Assembly (NCBI GenBank): GCA_045631465.1
Contig: JAZQUV010000030.1
Coordinates: forward strand, 1-64,000
Length of the DNA: 64,000 nucleotides
Source of the DNA: Aphodosoma sp045631465
Lineage (GTDB): Bacteria; Bacteroidota; Bacteroidia; Bacteroidales; Paludibacteraceae
Direction: 5' to 3'
Both the position numbers and the translations under genes were made by a program. This document shows positions 47,655 to 56,430 of this stretch, piece by piece. The notes below the pieces were generated by a model. It made no database searches. It saw only the letters and a program-made list of their open reading frames with translations, and was not told the DNA's origin. The stretch's first letter is position 1; each line of letters starts with the position of its first letter.

Positions 47655-49505
47655 ATGAAACAAACTATCAATATATTATTCATAATTGCATTTTGCATAC
47701 TCACCATTCTTGGTTGTGCCAATCGCGGTGGTGGCCCACAAGGCGGACCTAAAGATACTACTCCTCCTAAACTATTGAAATGCTCCCCCGAAAATGGTTC
47801 AACCAATGTGTCTTCTAACAAAATACAGCTTACGTTTGACGAAATTGTGTTGGTACAAAGCACTTTCGAAAAGGTAATCATATCGCCACCACAATCACAA
47901 ATGGCAATTATCAAGGCTTCGGGTCACAAAGTGAATGTCGAACTTCAAGATTCTCTTAAAGAAAGCACTACCTACACTATCGATTTTACCAACTCTATCG
48001 TCGACAACAACGAACGTAACGAACTCAATGGTTTTACTTTTAGTTTCGCTACTGGCGATTTTATTGATACATTGAAGATATCTGGCACGATTGTTGATGC
48101 TCAAACACTAAACCCTGTGCCAAATCTTTTGGTGGGTATTCATAGCAATCTTGGCGACTCTGCTTTCTTGTCAAAACCTTTCGACCGCATAGCAAAAACC
48201 GACGACAAAGGCAAATTCACTATCAACAATGTCAAAGCTGGCGAATACCACATATTTGCTCTAGCCGACATAGGTAGCAACTACTATTATGATATCCCTA
48301 CCGAACAGATTGCCTTCGACGATAGCATATATGTACCAAATTGCACTACCGATATTACATACGACACCATCTCTCACTATGCGATCATAGACTCTATCAA
48401 CAATATCGTCGACTCAACTCAATTGATTATCGACTCTATAACAACAAAATACAACCACACCTACACTCCCGACGATGTAATTTTGTTTGCTTTTACCGAA
48501 AAAAGCAATCGCCAATATCTCATAAAGTCAGAACGCAAAGAACGTCATCAACTAACACTTGAATTTGCCAATAAATGCGACTCTCTTCCTATCATCAAAC
48601 CAATAAATATTTCTGATAGTCTATTCTCTTATCTACGCCAAACTTCAACAAACAACGACACTATCACCTATTGGCTTACTGATACTCTCGCTTGGCAACA
48701 AGACACAATACAAGTAGAAGCAACATATCAAAAACGCGAAGATTCGACCTATTGGCAAACCGATACTATAAGTTTTATATATCGTGCACCCAAAACTAAT
48801 AAATCAAAAAACAAACAAAACCAAGTAGAGGAAAATATCCACCATAGCATAACAACCAATAAGTCAAACTCTTTTGATATCTATGTACCTCTTATTCTTT
48901 CTTTCAATCAACCAACAACGTTAACTCAAAACGACTCTGTAGGCTACATACTTCAAGAGAAAGTAGACACCAATTGGATTGATTTACCTGCCATAATTAC
49001 TAAGGCAGATAATGTTGGCCTCAAATATCAAATCTCTTACGAATGGAAACCATCTACAGATTATCAACTTATAATAGATTCTACCCTATTCACATCTTGC
49101 GTTGAAAAAACCACTAACAAAGAGACTATCTCTTTCCGCACAAAATCATTAGAAGAATATAGCATCCTTATCATTGAATTAACACAACACACAGGCAAAG
49201 AAATAATTCAAATCATCGACAAAAACGACGCTGTGATAAGAGAACTCCCTGCCACCGAAAGCAAAATTAAATTCGAATACATGAAGCCCGACACCTACTA
49301 TGCTCGCTTGTTCATCGACGAAAATGGCAACGGACAATGGGATCCTGGCAACTACAAAACTCACCTTCAACCTGAAAAAACATACTACTACCCGTATGAT
49401 ATCGAGTTAAGAGCCTTTTGGGATGTCGAAGAAGTATGGAACTACACCGAATCGCCTATCCTCGAACAAAAACCCAAAGAGCTTGTAAAAACAACCAAAC
49501 AATAA
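47655..49505 (+). CDS. Large lipoprotein with bacterial Ig-like domain
   Basis: 616 residues, lipobox TILGC (Cys21) followed by ANRGGGPQGGPKDTTPPK, a common mature start in Bacteroidetes. Residues about 35-130 (LLKCSPENGSTNVSSNKIQLTFDEIV) look like the Ig-like_5 domain. The remainder has several beta-rich segments and a Ser/Thr-rich central part. The gene starts 4 bp after dprA. Surface or periplasmic; function unknown. The sigma-54 activator follows 11 bp later. Confidence 0.8.
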   Translation: MKQTINILFIIAFCILTILGCANRGGGPQGGPKDTTPPKLLKCSPENGSTNVSSNKIQLTFDEIVLVQSTFEKVIISPPQSQMAIIKASGHKVNVELQDSLKESTTYTIDFTNSIVDNNERNELNGFTFSFATGDFIDTLKISGTIVDAQTLNPVPNLLVGIHSNLGDSAFLSKPFDRIAKTDDKGKFTINNVKAGEYHIFALADIGSNYYYDIPTEQIAFDDSIYVPNCTTDITYDTISHYAIIDSINNIVDSTQLIIDSITTKYNHTYTPDDVILFAFTEKSNRQYLIKSERKERHQLTLEFANKCDSLPIIKPINISDSLFSYLRQTSTNNDTITYWLTDTLAWQQDTIQVEATYQKREDSTYWQTDTISFIYRAPKTNKSKNKQNQVEENIHHSITTNKSNSFDIYVPLILSFNQPTTLTQNDSVGYILQEKVDTNWIDLPAIITKADNVGLKYQISYEWKPSTDYQLIIDSTLFTSCVEKTTNKETISFRTKSLEEYSILIIELTQHTGKEIIQIIDKNDAVIRELPATESKIKFEYMKPDTYYARLFIDENGNGQWDPGNYKTHLQPEKTYYYPYDIELRAFWDVEEVWNYTESPILEQKPKELVKTTKQ

Positions 49506-49516
49506 TACCAACACAT

Positions 49517-50671
49517 ATGGCACGAATATTAGTTGTCGACGACGAACGTTCTATTCGCAACACCGTAAAAGAGGTACTAGAACACGAAAAACACATTGTC
49601 GAGTTAGCCGAAAATGCTATTCAAGCTTTTGAAAAAATTAAGGCAAAACAATACGATTTGGTGATTACCGACATCGTAATGCCCAATATCAGTGGCATCG
49701 TTTTGCTCGAAAAACTCAAAGAAGACGGCTATGAAATGCCTATAATGATAATGTCGGCTCACGGCAATATCGGTATGGCTGTGGATTGTATAAAAAAAGG
49801 TGCTTTCGATTATATCGAAAAACCTCTCGACCTAAATCGATTACTTGTATCTACACGCAACGCCTTAGATAAAAATAAATTGGTAAAAGAGGCAAAAACT
49901 CTCAAAAGGAAAATTCAGAACAACTATCAAATGATAGGCGAATCACCTAGCATAAAAAAACTGCGCCACTTGATTGACCTAATATCTAAGACAGACACTC
50001 GCGTTCTAATCACAGGAGAGAATGGCACCGGCAAAGAGGTTGTAGCACGCCAAATATATCAAAATTCTCCACGAGCTAATAAGCCATTTGTTGAAGTCAA
50101 CTGCGCTGCTATCCCATCCGAATTAATAGAAAGTGAACTGTTTGGACACGAGAAAGGTGCTTTTACCTCGGCAATAAAACAACGTATAGGCAAATTCGAA
50201 CAAGCAGATGGTGGAACTATCTTTCTCGACGAAATAGGTGATATGAGCCTCTCTGCTCAAGCCAAAGTCCTACGCTGTCTTCAAGAAAATGTGGTTTCGC
50301 CCGTAGGTAGCGACAAGTTAATCAAAATCAACGTGCGTGTAATAGCTGCAACAAACAAAAACCTACAAGACGAAATCGACAAGGGCAACTTCCGCGAAGA
50401 CCTATACCATCGCCTCAATGTCGTACCACTACACATCGAGCCATTGTCAAAACGATTAGAAGATATACCTCTATTGATTGATCATTTCACTCAAATAATC
50501 TGCGACACACAAGGACGTCCTATCAAACAGTTCTCCACCGAGGCAATAGAAAAACTCCAACAACGCAGATGGCGTGGAAATATACGCGAATTGCGCAACA
50601 TAGTCGAACGCCTAATCATCCTATGTGGCGACATAATAACCGTCGAAGACGTTGACGAATATTGCAATTAA
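49517..50671 (+). CDS. Sigma-54-type response regulator without DNA-binding domain
   Basis: 384 residues: a receiver domain (VDDERSIRNT, phospho-acceptor region YDLVITDIVMPNI) and an AAA+ activator domain with Walker A GENGTGKEVVAR, Walker B GGTIFLDEIGD, and RVIAATNKNL. The sigma-54 contact loop reads GAFTSA instead of the usual GAFTGA. The chain ends DVDEYCN shortly after the AAA lid helix GNIRELRNIVERLII, so the Fis-type helix-turn-helix of NtrC-like proteins is missing. The start MARILVVDDERS at 49517 is clear; upstream codons overlap the preceding gene. It may work from solution or by interaction with other proteins. A strong terminator follows. Confidence 0.9.
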   Translation: MARILVVDDERSIRNTVKEVLEHEKHIVELAENAIQAFEKIKAKQYDLVITDIVMPNISGIVLLEKLKEDGYEMPIMIMSAHGNIGMAVDCIKKGAFDYIEKPLDLNRLLVSTRNALDKNKLVKEAKTLKRKIQNNYQMIGESPSIKKLRHLIDLISKTDTRVLITGENGTGKEVVARQIYQNSPRANKPFVEVNCAAIPSELIESELFGHEKGAFTSAIKQRIGKFEQADGGTIFLDEIGDMSLSAQAKVLRCLQENVVSPVGSDKLIKINVRVIAATNKNLQDEIDKGNFREDLYHRLNVVPLHIEPLSKRLEDIPLLIDHFTQIICDTQGRPIKQFSTEAIEKLQQRRWRGNIRELRNIVERLIILCGDIITVEDVDEYCN

Positions 50672-50679
50672 ACACATAA

Positions 50680-50716
50680 AAAAAAGGATTGACCTCTAGG
50701 TCAATCCTTTTTTTAT
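50680..50716. terminator. Bidirectional terminator
   Basis: Perfect palindrome AAAGGATTGACC / GGTCAATCCTTT around TCTA, with A before and T after, between convergent genes. Confidence 0.92.
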
Positions 50717-50730
50717 TCATTAAAATCTGA

Positions 50731-52050
50731 TCACTTCTTTCCATAATTAGGATCAAGCTTACGATAAGCAAAGAATGTTACCACAAACGTTGCCACACAG
50801 CAAGCCATCACCATCCAGAAGAAATTCACATAACCTAATGCCTCTTGGATATAACCGGCAAACATACCTGGAACAAGCATACTCATTGCCATAAATGCAG
50901 TACAAATAGCATAATGCGAAGTCTTAAATTCACCATCAGAGAAATACATCATATAAAGCATATATGCCGTAAATCCAAACCCATAACCAAACTGCTCAAT
51001 CGAAATAGCAGTTGCAATAATCCAAATCTCAGTTGGTTGATAAATTGCCAAATAAACAAATGCCAAGCAAGGCAAAGTCATTCCCAACGCCATAAGCCAC
51101 AAAGCCTTTTTCAAACCCACTCTTGAAGCATAAATACCACCCAAAATACCACCAATTGTAAGAAAAACAACACCAATTGTACCATAAGCAAGAGCACTTC
51201 CTGCTGTTGACATTCCAAGACCACCAACTTCTGGCGATGCCAATAAGAACGGCATACACAATTTAATCAAGAATCCCTCAGGCAAACGATAAAGCAACAT
51301 AAAAACAATAGCTAACCAAACGCCAGGTTTCATAAAATAAGTCTTAAACGAATCTGCAAATCCAGTTAAAATCTCACCCGCTGTTGCTTTTTTATCATCC
51401 TTAAGTACTGAAGCATCACTCTTTGGTTTTGGTAAAATAAACATGTGATAAAGTGTCAATATACCCAAAAGCACAGCCGAGAAAATCATTGTTATAGTCC
51501 AAGACATTGGTATATTTTCATACTTCAATTCAATATAACCTGCCAAACCTACCAATGCTCCTTGTCCAAAAATACCAGACAAACGATAGAATGTACTACG
51601 AATACCAACAAAAAGAGCTTGGTCTCCTGAATTTAAAGCTATCATATAAAATCCATCAGCTGCAACATCATGAGTTGCTGATGCAAATGCAATAATAACA
51701 AATAAAATTAAGGTCACATAAAACATACTAATCGGTGTTTGTCCCGATGCAATAAGTTCTGGATCTGGATGAGGAATTGACATTACCAATGCAACAAAAA
51801 CTAAAGACATAATAATCTGCATTGTAATAGTCCACCAACGTTTTGTTTTAAAAATATCTACAAACGGACTCCAAAATGGTTTAATCATCCATGGCAAATA
51901 GAGCAAAGAAGTAAACATTGCCATATCGCCGTTAGGTACACCCATTTTAGTTAACATAACAACCGAAATTTGATTAACTATAAAATAAGGAATACCTTGT
52001 AAAAAGTAGAGCGTTGACACCCACGCCCAAGGAGAAATTCTTTTTTCCAT
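50731..52050 (-). CDS. AmpG-like major facilitator transporter
   Basis: 439 residues with about twelve membrane helices. LQGIPYFIVNQISVVMLTKMG, SLLYLPWMIKPFWSPFVDIFKTKRWW and ASATHDVAADGFY resemble the AmpG/MurT branch of the superfamily, which imports muropeptides or N-acetylmuramic acid. Downstream of a SpoIID-like gene and a DUF4922 gene on the same strand (10 bp gap); this grouping is known from the peptidoglycan-sugar salvage regions of Bacteroides and Tannerella. The substrate is therefore probably a cell-wall sugar or muropeptide. Confidence 0.8.
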   Translation of the reverse strand: MEKRISPWAWVSTLYFLQGIPYFIVNQISVVMLTKMGVPNGDMAMFTSLLYLPWMIKPFWSPFVDIFKTKRWWTITMQIIMSLVFVALVMSIPHPDPELIASGQTPISMFYVTLILFVIIAFASATHDVAADGFYMIALNSGDQALFVGIRSTFYRLSGIFGQGALVGLAGYIELKYENIPMSWTITMIFSAVLLGILTLYHMFILPKPKSDASVLKDDKKATAGEILTGFADSFKTYFMKPGVWLAIVFMLLYRLPEGFLIKLCMPFLLASPEVGGLGMSTAGSALAYGTIGVVFLTIGGILGGIYASRVGLKKALWLMALGMTLPCLAFVYLAIYQPTEIWIIATAISIEQFGYGFGFTAYMLYMMYFSDGEFKTSHYAICTAFMAMSMLVPGMFAGYIQEALGYVNFFWMVMACCVATFVVTFFAYRKLDPNYGKK

Positions 52051-52060
52051 ATATCAAAAG

Positions 52061-53518
52061 TTATTTATATAATACATTCAATTCTGAATTGACAAAATAG
52101 TGATAAAGTATTTCGTCGTATTTATATCCTTTAGCACCCATCACAGCAGCACCAATCTGACATAGACCGACACCATGACCCCAACCAGCACCTGTGAGTT
52201 TGAAACCCGACTCAGTTTTATCCACCACAAAAGCTGAACTATAAAGATGCGATTCCGATAACCAACGACGTATTTCCAACTCTTTGCCTACCACCATAGT
52301 GCGTTTTGTACCCACTATACGAAGGCGTGTCAATCTACCCGACACCCCACGCTCAACTGGTTCAAGAGCCAAGATTGTACCAAAATCAATACCCGAACGG
52401 CAAGCTACTAATTCCGACAATTGCTCGGTAGTATACTCTACCTTCCAACGATAGAAGTCCGTAGTCTCTTGGTCGTAGTTATTAAGCACTTGCGAGAGTA
52501 TCTCTTTGTCGTGAGTGTTACAAAACGAATCATATTCGCCACGAATCCAAGCTTCTGCATTAGCTTCAACAGTCAAATCGGGAGTTGACATTACCGACTC
52601 GGCAGACTTACTATCCACTACACGTTCCAAATAAGGATAATGCTCATCTGCCCAACAGTTTTCAAACACCTCACTCACACCGCCACACGATTTTGAGAAA
52701 CGTGCATCGCATATCTGTCCACCCGACACAAGCACCAATCCACGAGTTGCCTCAATCGCCAAGCGCACATTCTCTGTACGAGCACGCGTAATACCCTGAT
52801 AGCGTTGACAATGGTCATCGGCACACACATTATACAATTCATGCGAATCTCGTTCGTACCACTTGATCAACTCGTCATCCGTGCTACGCTCAAGCACCGC
52901 ATTTGCATTATGCTCATTATGAATAATAGGTTTCAACAACCACGAACGCGAAATCACAGCATGGGCCTTCAACAATTCAAGACTTGCCGTTGCGCTCATT
53001 TCGCTCGAAATAACCGAGAATATATAAGCCTCTGTAGGTATTTCGTTCACTGCCACCACCTTGCCATGTTCAATCATAAACGTAAGTCCACCTTTGAAAC
53101 GTTGTGTTTCTTTGCGCTCCCAATGGAAATTGATACCAATCACCACATCTTCAAGTTCAAAATAACCATCCTCCGATGTATAATCTTGCTCTTCGATAGG
53201 CGTAAAATGCAACGAATCAAACTCTTGTTCAAAGAAATTCACTCGTCCCGACTCAGAGAGCAAAACTTCATATTCGCCATCAAACGTAATATTAGGCAAT
53301 TCGGCACAGCGAAAAGGCGAATCAAAAAAGAATCCTATTCGCTCGGCATGCATTATGCCTACTGTAATAATAGGCTCTTGTAATAGTTTAGGTAGTTGTT
53401 CCATATCAGCTTTTTCCATTTTTGGAGGGTCTTGCTCCACTCCAAACTCTTTAGGAATATACATTTTCATCGGGTCAACCGACTCCATCCTCTCTTTTTT
53501 TCTACGCTCTACAGCCAT
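52061..53518 (-). CDS. SpoIID/LytB-domain protein
   Basis: 485 residues. The domain core: IPTEAYIFSVISSEMSATASLELLKAHAVISRSWLL, later FSKSCGGVSEVFENCW and GWGHGVGLCQIGAAVMGAKG(YKYDEIL). In Bacillus, SpoIID is a lytic transglycosylase for denuded glycan and LytB is an amidase enhancer. Residues 1-70 are charged and lack a clear signal peptide, which is odd for a cell-wall enzyme. The start ATG is at 53518; a TTG at 53524 is less likely. The neighbouring AmpG-like transporter suggests a role in peptidoglycan turnover. Confidence 0.85.
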   Translation of the reverse strand: MAVERRKKERMESVDPMKMYIPKEFGVEQDPPKMEKADMEQLPKLLQEPIITVGIMHAERIGFFFDSPFRCAELPNITFDGEYEVLLSESGRVNFFEQEFDSLHFTPIEEQDYTSEDGYFELEDVVIGINFHWERKETQRFKGGLTFMIEHGKVVAVNEIPTEAYIFSVISSEMSATASLELLKAHAVISRSWLLKPIIHNEHNANAVLERSTDDELIKWYERDSHELYNVCADDHCQRYQGITRARTENVRLAIEATRGLVLVSGGQICDARFSKSCGGVSEVFENCWADEHYPYLERVVDSKSAESVMSTPDLTVEANAEAWIRGEYDSFCNTHDKEILSQVLNNYDQETTDFYRWKVEYTTEQLSELVACRSGIDFGTILALEPVERGVSGRLTRLRIVGTKRTMVVGKELEIRRWLSESHLYSSAFVVDKTESGFKLTGAGWGHGVGLCQIGAAVMGAKGYKYDEILYHYFVNSELNVLYK

Positions 53519-53546
53519 TGACAAAAAACAATCAAATAAAAAAATT

Positions 53547-53594
53547 TAATTCCTCATTCCTAACTCCTCAATCCTCATTTAATTGTGCATTGTG
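53547..53594. repeat. Short-period repeats at the end of the DUF4922 gene
   Basis: TTCCTCATTCCTAACTCCTC and an ATTGTGC unit pair. The latter forms the last codons of the DUF4922 gene (residues QCTIK and the stop). Confidence 0.85.
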
Positions 53595-54474
53595 TGAGGA
53601 TGTCAACCACATCATCTTTCGTAATACGTTCAAAATGTTCTTTTACAGGAGTGATAAACAATCCACTAACCTCTACCGTTGCTGGCGAAACGAGCAATTG
53701 TTTATCGCCTTCAGCGGTGTATTGCCATGGACGGAAAGCACCACGAGGAATCACAAACAAATACCATTTGCCATCGCGATAAAGACAAACAACATTCATC
53801 ATCGGCTCGACATCGGCATCAGTCACCCACGAATTATATAGTTTCATGAAAGCATCTTTCAATGCCACAGCATCAGTAGCTTCAAGACAATAAACAACGC
53901 GCAAATAGTTTTTGATTAGATAGGTGTCAACCTTATCTGCCGACTCAACCAACTCGGTTTTACCCGCCTCTTTAAGATTAAAATAATCCCCCACAAGAGG
54001 CAAGAAATCGGCATTACCAGCTTGGAAGTGCATATGGTCAGGAGCCGACGCTCCACATTTAGGTCCATTGTAAAAGACCACAAAATCAGGCAATTCACGC
54101 GCCAAGTCAAACATATCACCAATATATGGCACAAGGCGTTGATCCACATGCTCGCGACGTGGTATAGTCAAGTGACGAGTAAAAATCGGAAACGGATTAA
54201 TCAATATATCATAATCTCTCCACTTTATGCCACGTTGCACCTCAGGGCGATTAGCCGCACAAAGAAAACATTTGCGCTGAGCAATAGTTTTAGCATCAAC
54301 CTTTGCGCCCGACGACACCATACGTGCTGGGTTGAATTGCACTTTAACAGCAAATCCATCGAAATCAAACTCGCGAATTTGCACAGTTTTCAATCCTTCA
54401 AAATTATTACGAGCCATCTCCCACACCGAGAGTTGTTGTTCAAATAGCTCATTTACTTGATCTTTTATCGTCAT
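53575..54474 (-). CDS. DUF4922 (HIT/nucleotidyltransferase-like) protein
   Basis: 299 residues. KCFLCAANRPEVQRG, ILINPFPIFTRHLTIPRREHVDQ and GPKCGASAPDHMHFQAG (a His-x-His motif) resemble the HIT-like or galactose-1-phosphate uridylyltransferase/ATP-adenylyltransferase fold. DUF4922 genes commonly accompany AmpG-like transporters in Bacteroidales. The substrate is unknown. The last residues come from an ATTGTGC repeat. Confidence 0.85.
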   Translation of the reverse strand: MTIKDQVNELFEQQLSVWEMARNNFEGLKTVQIREFDFDGFAVKVQFNPARMVSSGAKVDAKTIAQRKCFLCAANRPEVQRGIKWRDYDILINPFPIFTRHLTIPRREHVDQRLVPYIGDMFDLARELPDFVVFYNGPKCGASAPDHMHFQAGNADFLPLVGDYFNLKEAGKTELVESADKVDTYLIKNYLRVVYCLEATDAVALKDAFMKLYNSWVTDADVEPMMNVVCLYRDGKWYLFVIPRGAFRPWQYTAEGDKQLLVSPATVEVSGLFITPVKEHFERITKDDVVDILTQCTIK

Positions 54475-54482
54475 AAATAATT

Positions 54483-54546
54483 TAATGTTTAATAATTAAT
54501 GCCGAAAGGCAATTGTGCATTATGAATTATGAATTATGCATTGTCA
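54483..54546. repeat. ATTATGA/ATTGTGC repeat overlapping a gene end
   Basis: AATTGTGCATTATGAATTAT, GAATTATGCATTGTC. It forms the last residues (MHNS) and stop of the 54527-55009 gene. Confidence 0.85.
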
Positions 54547-55009
54547 TAGCTCCTATCGGTGCAAACACAAGCATAAGCGCTATTTTGCCACGCTCCGATT
54601 TATACTCTTCCGCCGACATAGTCGCTGCAAAAGCATTCATCAGCATCGATATTTGCCATATAAACAACACCGAATGTGCCAAGAATCTCGCCGACTTAGC
54701 CATACCAATCACCGCCGCAGGCACTACATTAGGCACAAAAACAAAAAGCACACTCAACAGCAAAAAGAGCGATTCCACCGAAAGAATCATCCACACCGAC
54801 GCCTTAAATCTACCCACTACTCCATCATAATGTTCCGTAGCCTTCTCGCGGGTCGAGCCCAACACCTTCAAGTACCACAACTCCCAAAACAGCATTGTGT
54901 ACAAGACAAATGCCGTTCCAACCAACCCATCAAGCACCTGTGTGAATATAAACCCACACGCCATCAACAACCCCAACACCAACGACGGAAACTTATTCAA
55001 TGCATCCAT
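54527..55009 (-). CDS. Four-helix membrane protein, unknown function
   Basis: 160 residues with four hydrophobic segments (LVLGLLMACGFIFTQVLDGL, AFVLYTMLFWELWYL, MILSVESLFLLLSVLFVF, FIWQISMLMNAFAAT) and a short cytoplasmic loop (GSTREKATEHYDGVVGRF). No family recognised. The frame ends within a repeat, which replaces whatever natural terminus there was. Same strand as the DUF4922 gene and possibly co-transcribed with it. Confidence 0.7.
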   Translation of the reverse strand: MDALNKFPSLVLGLLMACGFIFTQVLDGLVGTAFVLYTMLFWELWYLKVLGSTREKATEHYDGVVGRFKASVWMILSVESLFLLLSVLFVFVPNVVPAAVIGMAKSARFLAHSVLFIWQISMLMNAFAATMSAEEYKSERGKIALMLVFAPIGAMTMHNS

Positions 55010-55019
55010 AAATTATAAT

Positions 55020-55085
55020 TTAAAAAGACAGAATAACAAAAGAACAAAAAACAGATTACAAATTATGTTATTATGTTCTTATGTC
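55020..55085. repeat. AAAGACAG...AAGAACAAAA repeat upstream of the membrane-protein gene
   Basis: AAAAGACAGAATAACAAAAG and TTATGTTCTTATGTCTTC are partly complementary. It belongs to the same low-complexity family as 44645-44705. Confidence 0.7.
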
Positions 55086-55104
55086 TTCTAAAAAACAAAA
55101 CACA

Positions 55105-56340
55105 TCATTGTATAAACTCCCCATTCAACATAACAGCCTCAACAATATCAGTTGTATATGCATATGGAATAAAGTCGATAGAAGGGATTTTCTTAGTGAT
55201 AAACAAGTTCGCCTTTTTACCTACCGCAATCGAACCATGTGTTTGTGCCAAACCAAGAGCCGCAGCACCATTGATAGTAGTAGCATTGATAGCCTGTGCT
55301 GGTGTCAATTTCATGTTGATACAAGCGAGCGACATCACAAATTTCATATTACCCGATGGTGTAGAACCAGGATTATAATCCGACGCCAATGCCACTGGCA
55401 AACCTGCCGCAATCATACCCTTAGCATTTCCATATGGCAATCCGAGGAAGAACGATGTACCTGGCAAAATTGTAGGGATAGTATTCGAATTACGCAAACA
55501 TTCAATCTCCACCTCTGTCGTACGTTCAAGATGGTCAACCGAAAGTGCATCGTATTTCACACCTACCTGCACACCGCCCGACACATCCAATTCGTTGGCA
55601 TGGATTTTAGGACGCATACCATATCGCGCACCCACTTCAAGCATACGCGCAGTCTCTTCTACTGTAAAGAATCCTTTGTCGCAGAATACGTCAATAAAGT
55701 CTGCCAAACCCTCTTCTGCCACAGCAGGTATCATCTCCTTACAAATCAAATCCACATATTCACCTTGACGACCTTTATATGCCGCAGGCACAGCATGCGC
55801 ACCGAGGAAGTTAGCACGAATAGTCAACGGTGTAGTCTCTTTCAAACGACGAATCACGCGCAACATTTTCAATTCATCTTCAGTCGACAAACCATATCCA
55901 CTCTTAATATCTGCCGCACCCGTACCGAAACCAATCATCTCATACACTCTCTCAAGTGCTTGTTCATAGAGTCCATCTTCCGAAGTTTCGTGCAAACGCT
56001 TAGCCGAATTGAGGATACCTCCACCACGTTTTGCTATCTCTTCATAGCTCAAACCATTGATTTTATCAATAAATTCATGCTCACGACTACCTGCATACAC
56101 AATATGTGTGTGACCATCACAGAATGCTGGCAACACAAAACGTCCCTCTGCATCCACCACTTGGTCAGCTGTTTCAGGAGCTTCCGACATCGGACCGAAA
56201 GCCTTAATCACATCATCTTCTACCAAAAGATAAGCATTCTCTATCTCAGGCAATATGCTCATTGCATCGCCTGCCACGAACGGACGAATTTCGCGCTCTA
56301 CTTGCACCAAACGTCCAATATTTTCAATCAATGTTGTCAT
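55105..56340 (-). CDS. hutI: Imidazolonepropionase
   Basis: 411 residues; opens 4-imidazolone-5-propionate to N-formimino-L-glutamate, step three of histidine degradation. Metal ligands in FCDGHTHIVYAGSRE, further motifs SGYGLSTEDELKML, NFLGAHAVP, KIHANELD and ALASDYNPGSTPSGNM. Full length. It lies 38 kb from hutU-hutH and is flanked by unrelated genes. A minus-strand TATATTTG (56369-56376) is 28 bp upstream. No formiminotransferase gene is in the window. The long plus-strand frame over the same bases is an antisense shadow. Confidence 0.96.
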   Translation of the reverse strand: MTTLIENIGRLVQVEREIRPFVAGDAMSILPEIENAYLLVEDDVIKAFGPMSEAPETADQVVDAEGRFVLPAFCDGHTHIVYAGSREHEFIDKINGLSYEEIAKRGGGILNSAKRLHETSEDGLYEQALERVYEMIGFGTGAADIKSGYGLSTEDELKMLRVIRRLKETTPLTIRANFLGAHAVPAAYKGRQGEYVDLICKEMIPAVAEEGLADFIDVFCDKGFFTVEETARMLEVGARYGMRPKIHANELDVSGGVQVGVKYDALSVDHLERTTEVEIECLRNSNTIPTILPGTSFFLGLPYGNAKGMIAAGLPVALASDYNPGSTPSGNMKFVMSLACINMKLTPAQAINATTINGAAALGLAQTHGSIAVGKKANLFITKKIPSIDFIPYAYTTDIVEAVMLNGEFIQ

Positions 56341-56368
56341 GGTTGTATATTATTTAAAATTCAATTTG

Positions 56369-56376
56369 CAAATATA
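56369..56376 (-). promoter_or_regulatory. -7 box of hutI
   Basis: TATATTTG on the minus strand; leader about 22 nt. Confidence 0.6.
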
Positions 56377-56430
56377 ACTCTTTTTTTTCAGACTTGCAAA
56401 TAATTCACACTCCAAAAAAATTTCCAATAT

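Noticed and set aside
55081..56403. 440-residue plus-strand frame
   Set aside because: It is antisense to hutI, rich in Cys, His and Thr without any motif, while the minus strand encodes a complete enzyme.
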